Below, one piece after another: positions 1 through 15,140 of a stretch of 64,000 nt of DNA. Within the stretch, counting starts at the first letter, position 1. Each line of letters opens with the position of its first letter. The position numbers and the translations under genes are program-made. Under the pieces are notes generated by a model. The model did no database searches, was not told the origin of the DNA, and saw nothing but the letters and a program-made list of their open reading frames with translations. This DNA is from Urechis unicinctus (lineage: Eukaryota; Annelida; Polychaeta; Xenopneusta; Urechidae), in contig CM067344.1 in assembly GCA_034190875.2 (NCBI GenBank), positions 26,576,422 to 26,640,421 of the forward strand, given 5' to 3'.

Positions 1-890
1 CCTGGATAAAGTTGTGGTGGGTGGGGGGAGAGGTGTGTGTGTGTGTGTTAGTGGGGATGACGGATTTGACCACTTTTGTCTTTCTATTAGTGATGTAAAC
101 ATACCAAACATCAACCCCTTATATGTTGAGGAGGGGATGCGTGTGACGGTGAATGGGTGGTACAGGTGGAGATTCGAGTCGCCATTCGTCCCGTTCGTTT
201 TCTCCGGGCAATCGCATTGGCTGACTTTTCACTTGGAGCCAATCTCTACGCAGATGTTGACTCAATGAATGTCATCATACCTCATCACATAAAAGCTGAG
301 TCGGCGCAAATGTTAGCTAATAACGATAAAGACCTGGAATTTCAGCTTAAGTGCCAATTATTCCGGCTAAAGTCACGAATTTATCAGTCAGCCACCCATA
401 AAGCCGCTCCGCAGGTAAATTAATTGATAACGAGCGTAGGGCAGTGGGACTGTTCTATCTTGTGTTGTCAAGGCAAATATTGTCTCTTCATATTCAGACC
501 ACGTGATACGAAACATTTGTAAACGGACCTTACTCGCCTACACGTCACTCCTGGTGTGACCTGTTGAAATGTGACCACCACTTCAACACCCCCTCCCCTC
601 ACATGCCCATATAGCATCTACCGCTGGGTTAATACTTATTACATTACGTATTGGCTGAGGCGATATTGGTATTTGATAACAACGGCTTGGTCACTATATT
701 AATTTAGGCCGGTTTCATATTGAGCAGACCTCCAAGAGGCAACCGCCAGCAAAGACAGTTAGAAATTAGAATCAAAAGAGCTATACAGTGGGTCAACTTA
801 AAAACACCGCTGAGAAATACATAAGCATTAACATTGGTAAATTAACATAGCAGTCGGTCAACTCGTTGACGAATATAAATCAACTGCAAA
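1..890. other. Upstream flank of the LPMO gene, no gene recognised
   Basis: Short ORFs exist here but none has recognisable domains, splice support or protein-like composition. A GT-rich stretch lies near 30-50. Confidence 0.4.
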
Positions 891-897
891 TATAAAA
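891..897 (+). promoter_or_regulatory. TATA box of the LPMO gene
   Basis: TATAAAA begins 43 bases before the start codon at 934. Transcription would start about 30 bases downstream, giving a 5' leader of only about 10-15 bases. The position is right for a TATA-driven, tissue-regulated secreted enzyme gene; the start site itself is inferred. Confidence 0.55.
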
Positions 898-933
898 GCA
901 TAAAATCATTGTTAACCCAGCACGAAGACAGAC

Positions 934-2678
934 ATGGCGAGGAGCTACGCGGGGGTGTTGGCTGTGACACTGCTGTGTCTTGTCAACCAGGCATCGGCTC
1001 ATGGACGTCTTTTGGAGCCACCCTCTAGGAGCAGTGCCTGGAGGTTCGGCTTTGACACGCCGCCCAATTACAGTGACAATCAGCTCTACTGCGGAGGAAA
1101 GGGGGTTAGTAGCAGAGATCATAGTGGTTATCAACTTATCATATGATGTTATGATTATATTAGTAATTGAATTACCAAATGGCATTTACCGTTGTTATTT
1201 TTAATGGTAATATATCGGCTTTATGGCGTTTGGTGACGTCACAAATGTCCATTTAAGCCATTCAACATCCGAGTTTTCTAGAGGTATTGAATTAACAGGC
1301 GTGCAAATACAGCGCTAATTAGGCTGAACCCTCACTCGCTAAAATGTTGACATTAACATCCACATGTTCCCGTAGTGTTCCAACCGAGCACTGCAATCCC
1401 AAATTAATTTTGCACTTGTTTTTCACAAGTGACTATTAAATCGTTATTTAAGAATTTGTTCGCCAATTTTACGGTGTCTGCGTTTTGAATTAGGTACAAT
1501 GGAATCAGAACGGTGGGAAATGCGGCATTTGCGGAGATCCTTACCAAGGGCCCCGTCTGCACGAGGCAGGTGGACCATATGCAACCGGCACGATTGTACG
1601 GTCGTACCCGCAAGCCAGTGCCATCGAAATCACAGTCGAATTAACCGCCAACCACCTGGGCTGGTTTGAGTTCCGGCTGTGCCCTCATAACGACGTCAGC
1701 ACCCCTGCCAGTCAGGAGTGTCTGGATCGTTACATCCTGCAGAAGACCGACGGGAGTGGTGCCCGCACGAACATCGACTCGACGATGCGAATGATTACCG
1801 TGCTTTACCAGCTCCCCGTGGAAGTGACGTGTTCACAGTGCATCTTACAGTGGAAATACAACACTGGTAGGCAATAAATTGTACATCATGTGTCGTGATA
1901 GCCGTACACGTCGTCCTATATTACCGTCGTGCACGGCTAGTGTCGTGAGCGTGGTGGGAGTGGTCTGGTGATGCATGAACTGAGAGTATAACCGGCAATA
2001 CAACTGGAAGCAAGAATCCGGTCACTTGGCTCAGCCAGTTTAATCCTGTTCTAACTAATACTGGTGGTGTTTGGCACTGCCCACTGTCTGTCGTATATTC
2101 CGTGTATCATGACGTTGACAGTTGATGAATGAGTCATGGCGTTCTAAGTGAATAAGTCACGAGGTGAATGAGTCATGGTGTTCTAAGTGAATTAGTCATG
2201 TGTGTATAACGGAAGTGAGATATAAATCATTAGGGTAGCGAAGCGTAAATTGTTTGAACATGTTGTGTGCTACACGCTGTAACGTGCAGGCAACAGTTGG
2301 GGTACGGATGCCGTCACGGGACAAGGTTGTCTCGGGTGTGGGCCCCAAGAGCAGTTCTACGGGTGCGCTGATATCGCCATACAGGATGGGATAAAACCTC
2401 CAGCGACGGCCAGCACCACCACCACCACTACTACTACCTCAAGACCACCTCCAGCAACTGACCGCCCTACTACACCCTCCCCGACCAACCCGCCCTCAAC
2501 CCGCCCCATCTTGACCACCACCACCACCACCTCTCGCCCCGACACTAACCCACCGAAACCCTCTGGCCCTTGCCGTGCTATCGGCATACATGCTGGACGG
2601 CCCGGTTACGACCAGTGGTGTAATTATAATTGCTCTCGTGGTTTTTGCCCGAGTAACGTCTGCTCATGCAGCAAGTAG
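934..2678 (+). CDS. Secreted AA15-family lytic polysaccharide monooxygenase, 3 exons
   Basis: Exons are 934-1104, 1494-1866 and 2290-2678, with GT-AG junctions and consistent phases (0, then 1), giving 310 residues. Residues 1-22 form a signal peptide ending ...NQASA. The mature protein starts with His (HGRLLEPPSRSSAW), the N-terminal histidine of the copper brace. Exon 2 has the AA15 features NGGKCGICGD and HEAGGPYATGTI, and exon 3 has GCLGCGPQEQFYGCADIAI. A Thr/Pro-rich linker follows, then a short Cys-rich module (GPCRAIGIHAG ... WCNYNC ... CPSNVCSCSK), possibly a carbohydrate-binding appendage. AA15 enzymes oxidatively cleave chitin or cellulose, so a digestive or cuticle role is likely. 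The family call is firm; the substrate is inference. Confidence 0.9.
2123..2200 (+). repeat. Two-copy tandem repeat in LPMO intron 2
   Basis: Two ~38-40 bp units with the core GAATGAGTCATGG(C/T)GTTCTAAGTGAAT-A follow each other. The motif TGAGTCA is an AP-1-like site present in both units; any enhancer role is speculation. Confidence 0.5.
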
Positions 2679-3480
2679 TCCTCCTCTTGTAAACTCGCCA
2701 GTCAATCGCTTCATCTATACATGATATGATTTGTGCGATCAAACTGGAATGTTTTCTTGTTATTCATTCAAACGCTTGTTTTTTCATGGCAGGTGAAGGA
2801 ACCTCAATAGTAGAATTGCTTAAAACCTCTGTATGACGCATCATAAAACTGAATATAAAGCTATTCTCCTTTGATTATTGTTGTGTTTCTTTGATCTAAT
2901 CACGAATGCTTTCATCAAAAGTGCGAGACTGCCCTTTTAAAACTGCATTAAGTACAGTGGTATTTGGAGTGGATGTTGTTAAGACCGTATTCGCAGACAG
3001 TAGCTTTGTTATATAGAGTATACCTGGTGCAAGGTGTTGATTTAATTAATTAAGGCATGATCACAACAGAGGAAGCTGCTGTTATAGGGAATGGAAGCCA
3101 AGAGGACAGGTCGATCATGTTTCAGACGCAGCGTGCAGGTCTTTATTAACTTTTCAAAGGGATAAACTTAAATTTAATCAAAGGTGTAGTAACAAGTATT
3201 AATTTTTCTGCGAATACAGCAAAATCTATGAGTAAGAAGGAATCTTATGTGGACTTATAGAATGGTACATACGCGGTGTTAATGCGGTGTTCAACTTGAC
3301 AGCGGTACTGAGCTGTTCTATTGTTGAATTGTGCCTATATTTATTAGCCCAATAGACCAACGTCAGGTTTTATCACCTTGTCGGTCCAACAGTAAAACCA
3401 CCAATTTTGTGGTCGATTTGGTACATGCTTACAGAGCTCACCACTATTTGACGAAATATGCATGTTCTGACGAAATTCAG
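2679..3480. other. 3' flank of LPMO and intergenic DNA
   Basis: No ORF of note. A loose polyadenylation-like sequence (GAATATAAAG) lies near 2851. Nothing else recognised. Confidence 0.4.
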
Positions 3481-3481
3481 G

Positions 3482-3498
3482 CGATCAGTGTCGAAATT

Positions 3499-3553
<55 letters not shown>

Positions 3554-3628
3554 TCCATATATATATACATATATATGTATATATATATGTATATATATAT
3601 CAGTGTCGAAATATATTATATATACATA

Positions 3629-3722
<94 letters not shown>
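3482..3722. repeat. (TA)n microsatellite with a duplicated edge
   Basis: Long alternating TA. The 3' part of the unique edge, ATCAGTGTCGAAAT, occurs at about 3484 and again at about 3600, so part of the unique flank was copied inside the array. The apparent Tyr-Ile ORFs here are not genes. Confidence 0.9.
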
Positions 3723-3726
<4 letters not shown>

Positions 3727-3789
3727 GTGTGTTCATAATGCCAGCCATTCCATTGTTATGATAAATTGTTGAACAAACATAATCATCTT

Positions 3790-4224
3790 GTTATATGGTA
3801 TATTTATTAATTCATAGACAATTGCATCATTAGTAGCTAAACCCTGTTTGAAAACACGCAATAATTCCCTTTATAAAAACACCTTGACTCATTGAAACTA
3901 AGTAATACACGAAATACAAATCACAGACACTAGAGTTCAAAGCTTGTACAGTCTGCTGGCCATGATACGCAATGACGCAAGGGAAACCTATGAAAAGTGT
4001 GATGGAGAGGTAGCAATGAAAATAAAAATATCCCCCTTGGCCTTCTTGATTAATAAATATAGCTACTCCAGTGTTGACCTGGTTGACTACTGGGAAGGGT
4101 GCTACAAATATGGCCACTAGGCCGGACTATTTTTGAGGCAATGTATCCAAGGCATTGACACCTCAACCATTTTACGAGCTTGGGGATCTCGTATAATCAA
4201 GGTCTGCAGTCGATCCGAATCCAT
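3790..4224 (-). pseudogene. Relic Polinton protease (adenain-like)
   Basis: This is a broken, diverged copy of the protease at 12942-13388. The start region (MDSDRLQTLIIRDPQ) matches that gene's N-terminus, and nucleotide similarity runs to about 3790 through the segments equivalent to the active-site His and Cys regions. The reading frame changes and stops appear in between. It is the 3' end of an old Polinton copy in the same orientation as the main element's right arm. Divergence is much greater than between the main element's own TIRs, so this is an older insertion. Confidence 0.75.
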
Positions 4225-4375
4225 AACTAAGACCGCGCAATCAAATAAATCGAGATCGATCCACTTGAATGACGATATCGAATTCGGCATACACAATGAC
4301 ATTGGCGGTAGTAGGTAGAGCTTCAGCAAAACGTATTTCCCAGGCGGATGTTTCATTGCCTGATCGAGTTAAAGT
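4225..4375 (-). pseudogene. Relic C-terminus of the Polinton major capsid gene
   Basis: About 45 codons match the C-terminal end of the capsid gene at 13391-14701 (compare the DNA at 4281-4370 with 13456-13545). The rest of the capsid gene is absent: homology stops near 4375 and resumes at 4611 with sequence equivalent to about 16110. The capsid, core and penton genes were therefore deleted from this copy. Confidence 0.7.
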
Positions 4376-4610
4376 GGTGTTATGTACTAAGTCCGTTTTG
4401 GGGAACAAGTATCTTTATTTTGACTGATCTTTCTCTCTCAGGCCTCGAGTCCCGACTGCCTCACCCCTCATCCGTACCACGATACCTCGCTGATGACCAG
4501 CCAATCACGATAGATATACATAAAACCACATCCATCCAATCAGAGGATGCGAGGAGTCGGGTCCATCTCGGCTGATGGTGGAAAGCCCGCCTCAACATTT
4601 TTACAACTGG
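4376..4610. other. Unmatched DNA at the relic's internal deletion
   Basis: This stretch has no counterpart in the main Polinton. It is bounded by CTCGAGTCCCGACTGCC near 4443 and CGAGGAGTCGGGTCC near 4550, which form a loose inverted pair, suggesting a small insertion at the deletion joint. Confidence 0.3.
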
Positions 4611-4737
4611 GTACAAGGTGATTATTTGTGCAAAGAACTCTCTGCTTTAGTTATGAATTGACCAAAGACTGTCCACACCCGATTGCTGTAATTGTCGTGC
4701 CCGCCGTCGATTGTATGATGGTGAATCGACTGCAGTA
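4611..4737 (-). pseudogene. Relic of the small Polinton ORF upstream of penton
   Basis: Matches 16115-16240 of the main element closely, including the shared stretch GACTGTCCACACCCGAT, but the frame is not kept. It shows that the small ORF at 15966-16211 belongs to the ancestral element. Confidence 0.6.
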
Positions 4738-4900
4738 TCACTTTATATAGTCTTCCAATCGATCGACCCAACTGTTGGAACTGCTTGGATACCCCCACCA
4801 CTTGACAAAGTATTACTTGACGCTTTTATACTTTTCTTTCAACACCTTCTCGGCACGATCCACTGCTTTATCAGCTACTCGTTGCATTTTCGCTTCGTTC
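4738..4900 (-). pseudogene. Relic of a chromodomain at an integrase C-terminus
   Basis: The minus strand reads through AEKVLKEKYKSVK, an in-frame stop, then YFVKWWGYPSSSNSW and WVDRLEDYIK before a stop. The aromatic/VKW.GYP...SW signature is that of a chromodomain, which Polinton integrases carry at their C-terminus (family knowledge). Only the final WVDRLE-type codons survive at the equivalent place in the main element, near 16240-16275. The integrase core is not visible upstream of 4900, so only the C-terminal domain survives here. Confidence 0.55.
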
Positions 4901-5037
4901 AGCTCGTCTGTCCCTACTTAGTTCAGCTACCCTTGCTGCTCTATTTTCACTTTCAGGTCTCCTCTTAATGACTCACTGCTTCCGGTCTGCCAGGTTATTC
5001 TCTCTGATTTCTTTAAATAAGTTGTTTCCGCCGTTCT

Positions 5038-5154
5038 TTTTACCTACTTGAATGTCTTTAGATTCGGTATATAAATTAATGGTTTATAGTCTAATGAACT
5101 CTGTGTTTCTACTTGAATGTGTTTAGATTCTGTATATAAATGAATGGTTTACAG
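5038..5154. repeat. Two-copy tandem repeat, ~68 bp period
   Basis: The core ACTTGAATGT(C/G)TTTAGATTC followed by (G/T)GTATATAAAT occurs at about 5045 and 5112. It lies in otherwise unremarkable DNA just left of the Polinton. Confidence 0.6.
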
Positions 5155-5607
5155 ACGGTTGAACCTGTGTTTCCAGGAATTGTTTGTGCCATCATGAGCC
5201 ACTCATATTAGCATCATATTAGTTGCCCATTACAGCATACAAGTAGAAGGCCAGTCTAAGTAATGAATCAACTAATATCAACCGGATGTCCGGCTTCATG
5301 TGTTAATTTTAAGGGGATAATTTCGCTGCTTGTTTATCGAAGTCTGTAAGTAAAAGAAATAACAAAGGCAAGCAAGTCATTCACTCTGCTTCTGCCGAGG
5401 AGACTGGCCGAAACGGTCAGTTCATTCGTTGAACATTGTAATATATAAGCGACATTTGTATATTGGCTTTTATTGTTATGACCTAACCATGACGGTGGTG
5501 GCCACAAACTAAATAGTCGTACTCACGCAAGGCAGGATACAGGGAAGCCATGATCCACTCGGCATTCCGCGTAGGCAGATAATTTGCTGTCTAAATCATA
5601 AAGCAAC

Positions 5608-5613
5608 GACCTA
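5608..5613. repeat. Left target site duplication GACCTA
   Basis: GACCTA directly precedes the left TIR and recurs at 20479-20484 directly after the right TIR. Six bases is the usual target duplication for Polintons. Confidence 0.7.
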
Positions 5614-5992
5614 TATGGGGCACAGGATACACCGGAAAACTTTTTGTATATGTTATACCAGAGCCCCCCCATGACCTTCCCACCCCCCTTGTTCCCCCCA
5701 CGCGTTGACCACGTGATCATGTGACGTGTTTGGACTTGTTTGGACTTGTTTGTCACGTGGTGATGCTATGTGACCACGTGATATGATGTAAGGCCTAGTT
5801 TAGGTGTGTTGTTGAGTGTTTAAAGGTACTGAGTGGGGTTCTATAGAAATACATGAGAATAACAATGGGTTGGGTATATCCTTTAGTTTAAGACTTCTAA
5901 TCAAATGATGTACCCACGCCACTTGAGAATGTGACGTAACCCTTTGGGGATAACAATGGACTTGGGAAGACGTGTTTGAACATGTTAGTAAA
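5614..5992 (+). repeat. Left terminal inverted repeat of the Polinton
   Basis: Reverse-complement match to 20092-20478, ending inside at ...CATGTTAGTAAA. It contains several CACGTG palindromes (5709-5775) and two AACAATGG motifs (5861, 5952). A C/G-run differs in length between the copies. Confidence 0.93.
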
Positions 5993-6073
5993 TAGGTTAA
6001 GTGAATATTCATGATTGAGAATAACAATGGGTGTTAAGTATATCTTGTGGGAGGATTAAAATTGTAACAATGG
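5861..6073 (+). promoter_or_regulatory. Four AACAATGG motifs at the inner left terminus
   Basis: AACAATGG occurs at 5861, 5952, 6023 and 6066. The first two lie in the TIR and are mirrored at 20216-20223 and 20125-20132. Weaker versions (GAATAACAAGG) follow near 6230. The motif fits the SOX-family binding consensus. Whether it acts as a replication iteron, an enhancer or neither is unknown. Confidence 0.4.
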
Positions 6074-6773
<700 letters not shown>

Positions 6774-6855
6774 TGATATCTATCTGATTATTTATCTATT
6801 CATTTATTTATTTTTGTTGATAGCCGTCGCAGAAAGCCAGTTCGACTGGTTGAAA

Positions 6856-7221
6856 ATGATCCCAAGTGAAGTAGGTGAAGTGTATATGGATCTAAGATCG
6901 AAATACATGGAAAATGGGGGACTGACATCGGATGAGGCTGAAGTGATGAAAGAAATTTACAGAGTGGGATTCATCAAACTTGAGGAAACCGCTTTCCCAC
7001 CATTTTATCTATATGCACGTGCGTTAGATGTTGTTGCACAAGAACTTGTGACCTCTACTGAGGTAGTAAAATGTATCAAGAACCCCAAGTGGTTCCCGCG
7101 ATCGATAGCCTTCGATCTGTTAGGACGGTGTTTACTGCGGGGAAAATGTAATTATGACAGGCGCGACGGTGTGGAAGTTGTCACATTCAGGGGAATGACA
7201 CCATATGAGATAATGAAATGA
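6856..7221 (+). CDS. Unrecognised left-arm Polinton protein, ~121 aa
   Basis: The chosen ATG opens [20 protein letters not shown]; the frame is also open upstream to 6823, where a TAG acceptor follows a pyrimidine-rich stretch, so this may be the last exon of a longer gene. The protein is mixed acidic and basic, with no signal peptide or membrane segment and four scattered cysteines in its second half. AATAAA at 7226-7231 lies only four bases past the stop, giving an extremely short 3' UTR. It shares the + strand with the polymerase, suggesting an early or replication-side role, which is inference only. No family recognised. Confidence 0.6.
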   Translation: MIPSEVGEVYMDLRSKYMENGGLTSDEAEVMKEIYRVGFIKLEETAFPPFYLYARALDVVAQELVTSTEVVKCIKNPKWFPRSIAFDLLGRCLLRGKCNYDRRDGVEVVTFRGMTPYEIMK

Positions 7222-7421
7222 AATCAATAAAAAAAAAAATATGTATTTACCACACTCGTATTTTCATCCATCCTGATGGTGTTGTGAAACAAATGTACTA
7301 GCTTTTAAAAGTGAAAAGTGTATTACTCACCAATTCGATTCATCATTATGGCGCACCCAATTGAAGCGGTGAGGTTCGGTCCTAGCTAAGTCGGAAGTAA
7401 AAATGAGGTTTAGGCCTCACA

Positions 7422-7458
7422 GCGCATGCGCAACCCCGAAACCTCACAGCGCATGCGC
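7422..7458 (+). promoter_or_regulatory. Twin NRF1-type palindromes upstream of the polymerase
   Basis: GCGCATGCGC occurs at 7422-7431 and again at 7449-7458, each within the larger repeat CCTCACAGCGCATGCGCA. The sequence matches the NRF1 (alpha-Pal) consensus, a common animal core-promoter element. It lies about 95-130 bases before the ATG at 7551, a fitting place for the polymerase promoter. Confidence 0.55.
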
Positions 7459-7550
7459 AGCCCGTGATCAGCCTAATTAAAGCCTTTGCGCACGGCACTC
7501 GGCGTTGTTTCACGCTTGAATGCAGAGTGTTCTAATATAAAGTGGCTGTA

Positions 7551-12762
<5,212 letters not shown>

Positions 12763-12941
12763 TTATTTATGATGTTTGTTGTTGTGATAAGTTTATTGTT
12801 GTCTCTGTTTGAGTGATGTACTTTTAGAAAATTTAGAAAATGTAAAACAAAAATTCTTTGTTTCCTGATTCATGTTGTATTTTACAATCGTGCCAATAAA
12901 ATGATTGCGTAAACAAGGCAACTACAACAAGAACAATTCGT
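12763..12941. terminator. Convergent polyadenylation zone between the Polinton arms
   Basis: A + strand AATAAA at 12895-12900 serves the polymerase side. A - strand AATAAA (TTTATT on +, 12792-12797) lies 145 bases past the protease stop. If both are used, the two transcripts overlap tail to tail by about 100 bases. Assignment is by position only. Confidence 0.5.
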
Positions 12942-13388
12942 TTAATATATTTTATTAATCAAATCGTATACTATGGTATCATTAGCAACCAATTCTTGCT
13001 TAAATATACGCAAGAGTTGTTTCATGGAAACACCTCGACTCCTTAAAAGCAAGTAATACATACAATACAAACCACAGGCTCTAGAGTTTAAAGCTTGCAC
13101 AGTCTGTTGATTAAAGGTCCATGAGACACAATGACGCCTGAGAAACCTATGAAACGTCGGCTGGAGAGGTGGCAAACCAAACGAATCAAAATATTCTCCA
13201 CGACCTTCATGATCGATATAAATGGCCACCCAGTGTTCACCAGGTTGTTTACGGGGTTGGGTGTTACAAATCAGACCACTAGGCTGGACTAGGTTTCGAG
13301 GCAATGTATCCAAGGCAAAGACACCTCGAACTATTTGACGAGTATGGGGATCTTGGGCAATCAGGGTCCGCAGTTGATCCGAATCCAT
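12942..13388 (-). CDS. Polinton cysteine protease, adenain-like (C5)
   Basis: 148 residues from the ATG at 13388. The adenain-type active-site layout is visible: GEHWVAIYID (His), EYFDSFG (acidic partner), TVQALNSRACGLYCMYYLL (Gln and Cys). In adenoviruses this protease matures capsid and core precursors; in Polintons the same role is assumed. The start lies two bases after the capsid stop (13391-13393). The ORF is intact, unlike several neighbours. A decayed relative lies at 3790-4224. Confidence 0.9.
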   Translation of the reverse strand: MDSDQLRTLIAQDPHTRQIVRGVFALDTLPRNLVQPSGLICNTQPRKQPGEHWVAIYIDHEGRGEYFDSFGLPPLQPTFHRFLRRHCVSWTFNQQTVQALNSRACGLYCMYYLLLRSRGVSMKQLLRIFKQELVANDTIVYDLINKIY

Positions 13389-13390
13389 AC

Positions 13391-14701
13391 TTAGGCCGCG
13401 TAATCAAATAAAACGTTACGAGCTCGATCCACTTGAATCACGTTTTCAAATTCGGCATATACAATAACATTGACGGTATTAGGTAGAGCTTTAGCAAAAC
13501 GCATTTCCAAGCGGATGTTTCCTTGTTTGATCAAATTAAAGTGGCTACCTCCTTCAGCTAAATCAGGTGTTAGATCAAAGGCAAATAAACTATAACCCTT
13601 TGGATATTCGTGCCTCGTAATGTGATTACCCTCGTCTTGATTGGCTTGCCCTGTGCTAATGAATAGATTGGCGTAACTTCGTGTGTATATATGATCTGCA
13701 AAATTAGGTTGTAAGGGTTTGGCGGGGATCTGTTGTCCATCCACATATAATGACAAAAAGTTCATGTTGTAATGCTTGAAATGGAATGGATTCTTTTCAT
13801 AGTGACCATTGAAAGCCTCGTTATCTACACACCCCAAAACCAGACGCTTGGGAAGCTGACCCAGAAATAGATTTTCTTGGTTGACTGTCATATTACCCCG
13901 AGGTATAGAAAACACTTTGGTTTCCACACGTCGAATAGGGTATTTGACTGGGTTACGTTCCAAAGCTTTAATATGAGCCAACTGCACTGTTGGATTCAAT
14001 TTGACTTTGCGTATCAATAGAACCACAGAGGTCAACACCGTCTTGGGGTGAAAGTCATTCTCAGTCGTTGCCATAAGACTAAAGGGATCGCTGCTTTTCA
14101 CCAGGCGCACTTTCATATCCACCCCATTCAGCAAATACCGCTCTTGGCAGAACATGTCGAGATGAAGTCGCCCCATCATATCCACCACCCCACTGGTGGC
14201 CGCTTGCCTTTGTCGGATCCGCCACCCTTTATTATCAACCGTACAGGTGTCCATGTGACCGGCCGTGTCTTTGTGCCATAAAGCTGCCGTCAACTGTGAC
14301 TCTTTAGCTGCCGGACCATAGCTCAACAAAGTTTCCATGTAGGCCCGATACGGATAAGTGCTGGAGGAGGTAGACACTAGCTTTTCGTTGAGAGTTACAT
14401 CCACTTGACCAAATAGTGAATGTAACCACAGATTAACAGGAGCCACAGGGGCATCCACCTCTAAATTATCACCATTGGCTTGTACCACCATGGTCTGGAT
14501 GTGTAAATAGGAATTGGCCAGATCGAGATAATCATCACCCGAACCACTGACGTTAAATTCAACAGGACCCGCACCTAGTGCCGAAACCGGGTGATGTTCC
14601 ACCCAATGACCATGTGCAATACTACTCTGAGTCGGTGGAATACTAAAAAGATCCAGTTCACTTTTGGTACAGGAGCATGATTGCGGGTGGACGAGAGCCA
14701 T
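13391..14701 (-). CDS. Polinton major capsid protein (double jelly-roll)
   Basis: 436 residues, uninterrupted. The pattern ELDLFSIPPTQSS, then PVEFNVSGSGDDYLDLANSY, then NLWLHSLFGQVDVTLNE and YPYRAYMETLLSYGP is typical of the Polinton/adintovirus capsid family, which folds as two jelly rolls and assembles as pseudohexameric trimers. Length is in the usual range. The ATG at 14701 follows the core-like ORF's stop by two bases. A C-terminal relic lies at 4225-4375. Confidence 0.92.
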   Translation of the reverse strand: MALVHPQSCSCTKSELDLFSIPPTQSSIAHGHWVEHHPVSALGAGPVEFNVSGSGDDYLDLANSYLHIQTMVVQANGDNLEVDAPVAPVNLWLHSLFGQVDVTLNEKLVSTSSSTYPYRAYMETLLSYGPAAKESQLTAALWHKDTAGHMDTCTVDNKGWRIRQRQAATSGVVDMMGRLHLDMFCQERYLLNGVDMKVRLVKSSDPFSLMATTENDFHPKTVLTSVVLLIRKVKLNPTVQLAHIKALERNPVKYPIRRVETKVFSIPRGNMTVNQENLFLGQLPKRLVLGCVDNEAFNGHYEKNPFHFKHYNMNFLSLYVDGQQIPAKPLQPNFADHIYTRSYANLFISTGQANQDEGNHITRHEYPKGYSLFAFDLTPDLAEGGSHFNLIKQGNIRLEMRFAKALPNTVNVIVYAEFENVIQVDRARNVLFDYAA

Positions 14702-14703
14702 GG

Positions 14704-15096
14704 TTATCCGAATATATCACCTTTCTGCTGTCGTCGGCTTCCACGCTTGGACGGTCTACCGCGTTTCTTATTCGATGGTCTACCACGTTTGGGTCTGGTG
14801 TGACTGCCTCGCGCATGTCGTTTTATAGCTGGAGCCAAATCATCAACAAATTCACTTCCGGTTTGTATCATTCGTCGTTTAGCGGCCGTTTTCAAAGGTC
14901 GACCCTTCAATACATCTCCGACCACCCTGGCTCCTGTTTTCATGATACTTTTCTTGACGATGGGTACAGCTTTCCTGGCCAATGAGGGCAGTGTTTTTTT
15001 CACTAGAGGCATCACCATACAAGCCAAACCGCTAAAGAGGCTACCCAAAACCGTGTCCACGTTGTCGCCTACTCCCCATGAATACGGGGAAACCAT
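14704..15096 (-). CDS. Basic core-like / minor virion protein of the Polinton
   Basis: 130 residues from the ATG at 15096 (MVSPYSWGVGDN); the frame is open to 15144 without another ATG. The N-terminal half is hydrophobic and amphipathic (VLGSLFSGLACMVMPLVKK). The C-terminal third is strongly basic with repeated GRPS/KRGRPS motifs, like AT-hook or adenovirus core-protein tails. It may condense DNA or disturb membranes, as adenovirus pX and pVI do; this is an analogy of composition, not a shown homology. It sits between penton and capsid. Confidence 0.65.
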   Translation of the reverse strand: MVSPYSWGVGDNVDTVLGSLFSGLACMVMPLVKKTLPSLARKAVPIVKKSIMKTGARVVGDVLKGRPLKTAAKRRMIQTGSEFVDDLAPAIKRHARGSHTRPKRGRPSNKKRGRPSKRGSRRQQKGDIFG

Positions 15097-15140
15097 TTCC
15101 GGCTTGGTGTGTATAATAAGATGTATATGGATCTGCCATA

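Noticed and set aside
2357-2587. Minus-strand Val/Gly-rich ORF
   Set aside because: Antisense shadow of the Thr/Pro-rich linker of the LPMO.
3458-3748. Tyr-Ile-rich ORFs on both strands, also at 6518-6770, 28791-29066 and 55256-55450
   Set aside because: They are translations of (TA)n microsatellites and have no other coding signal.
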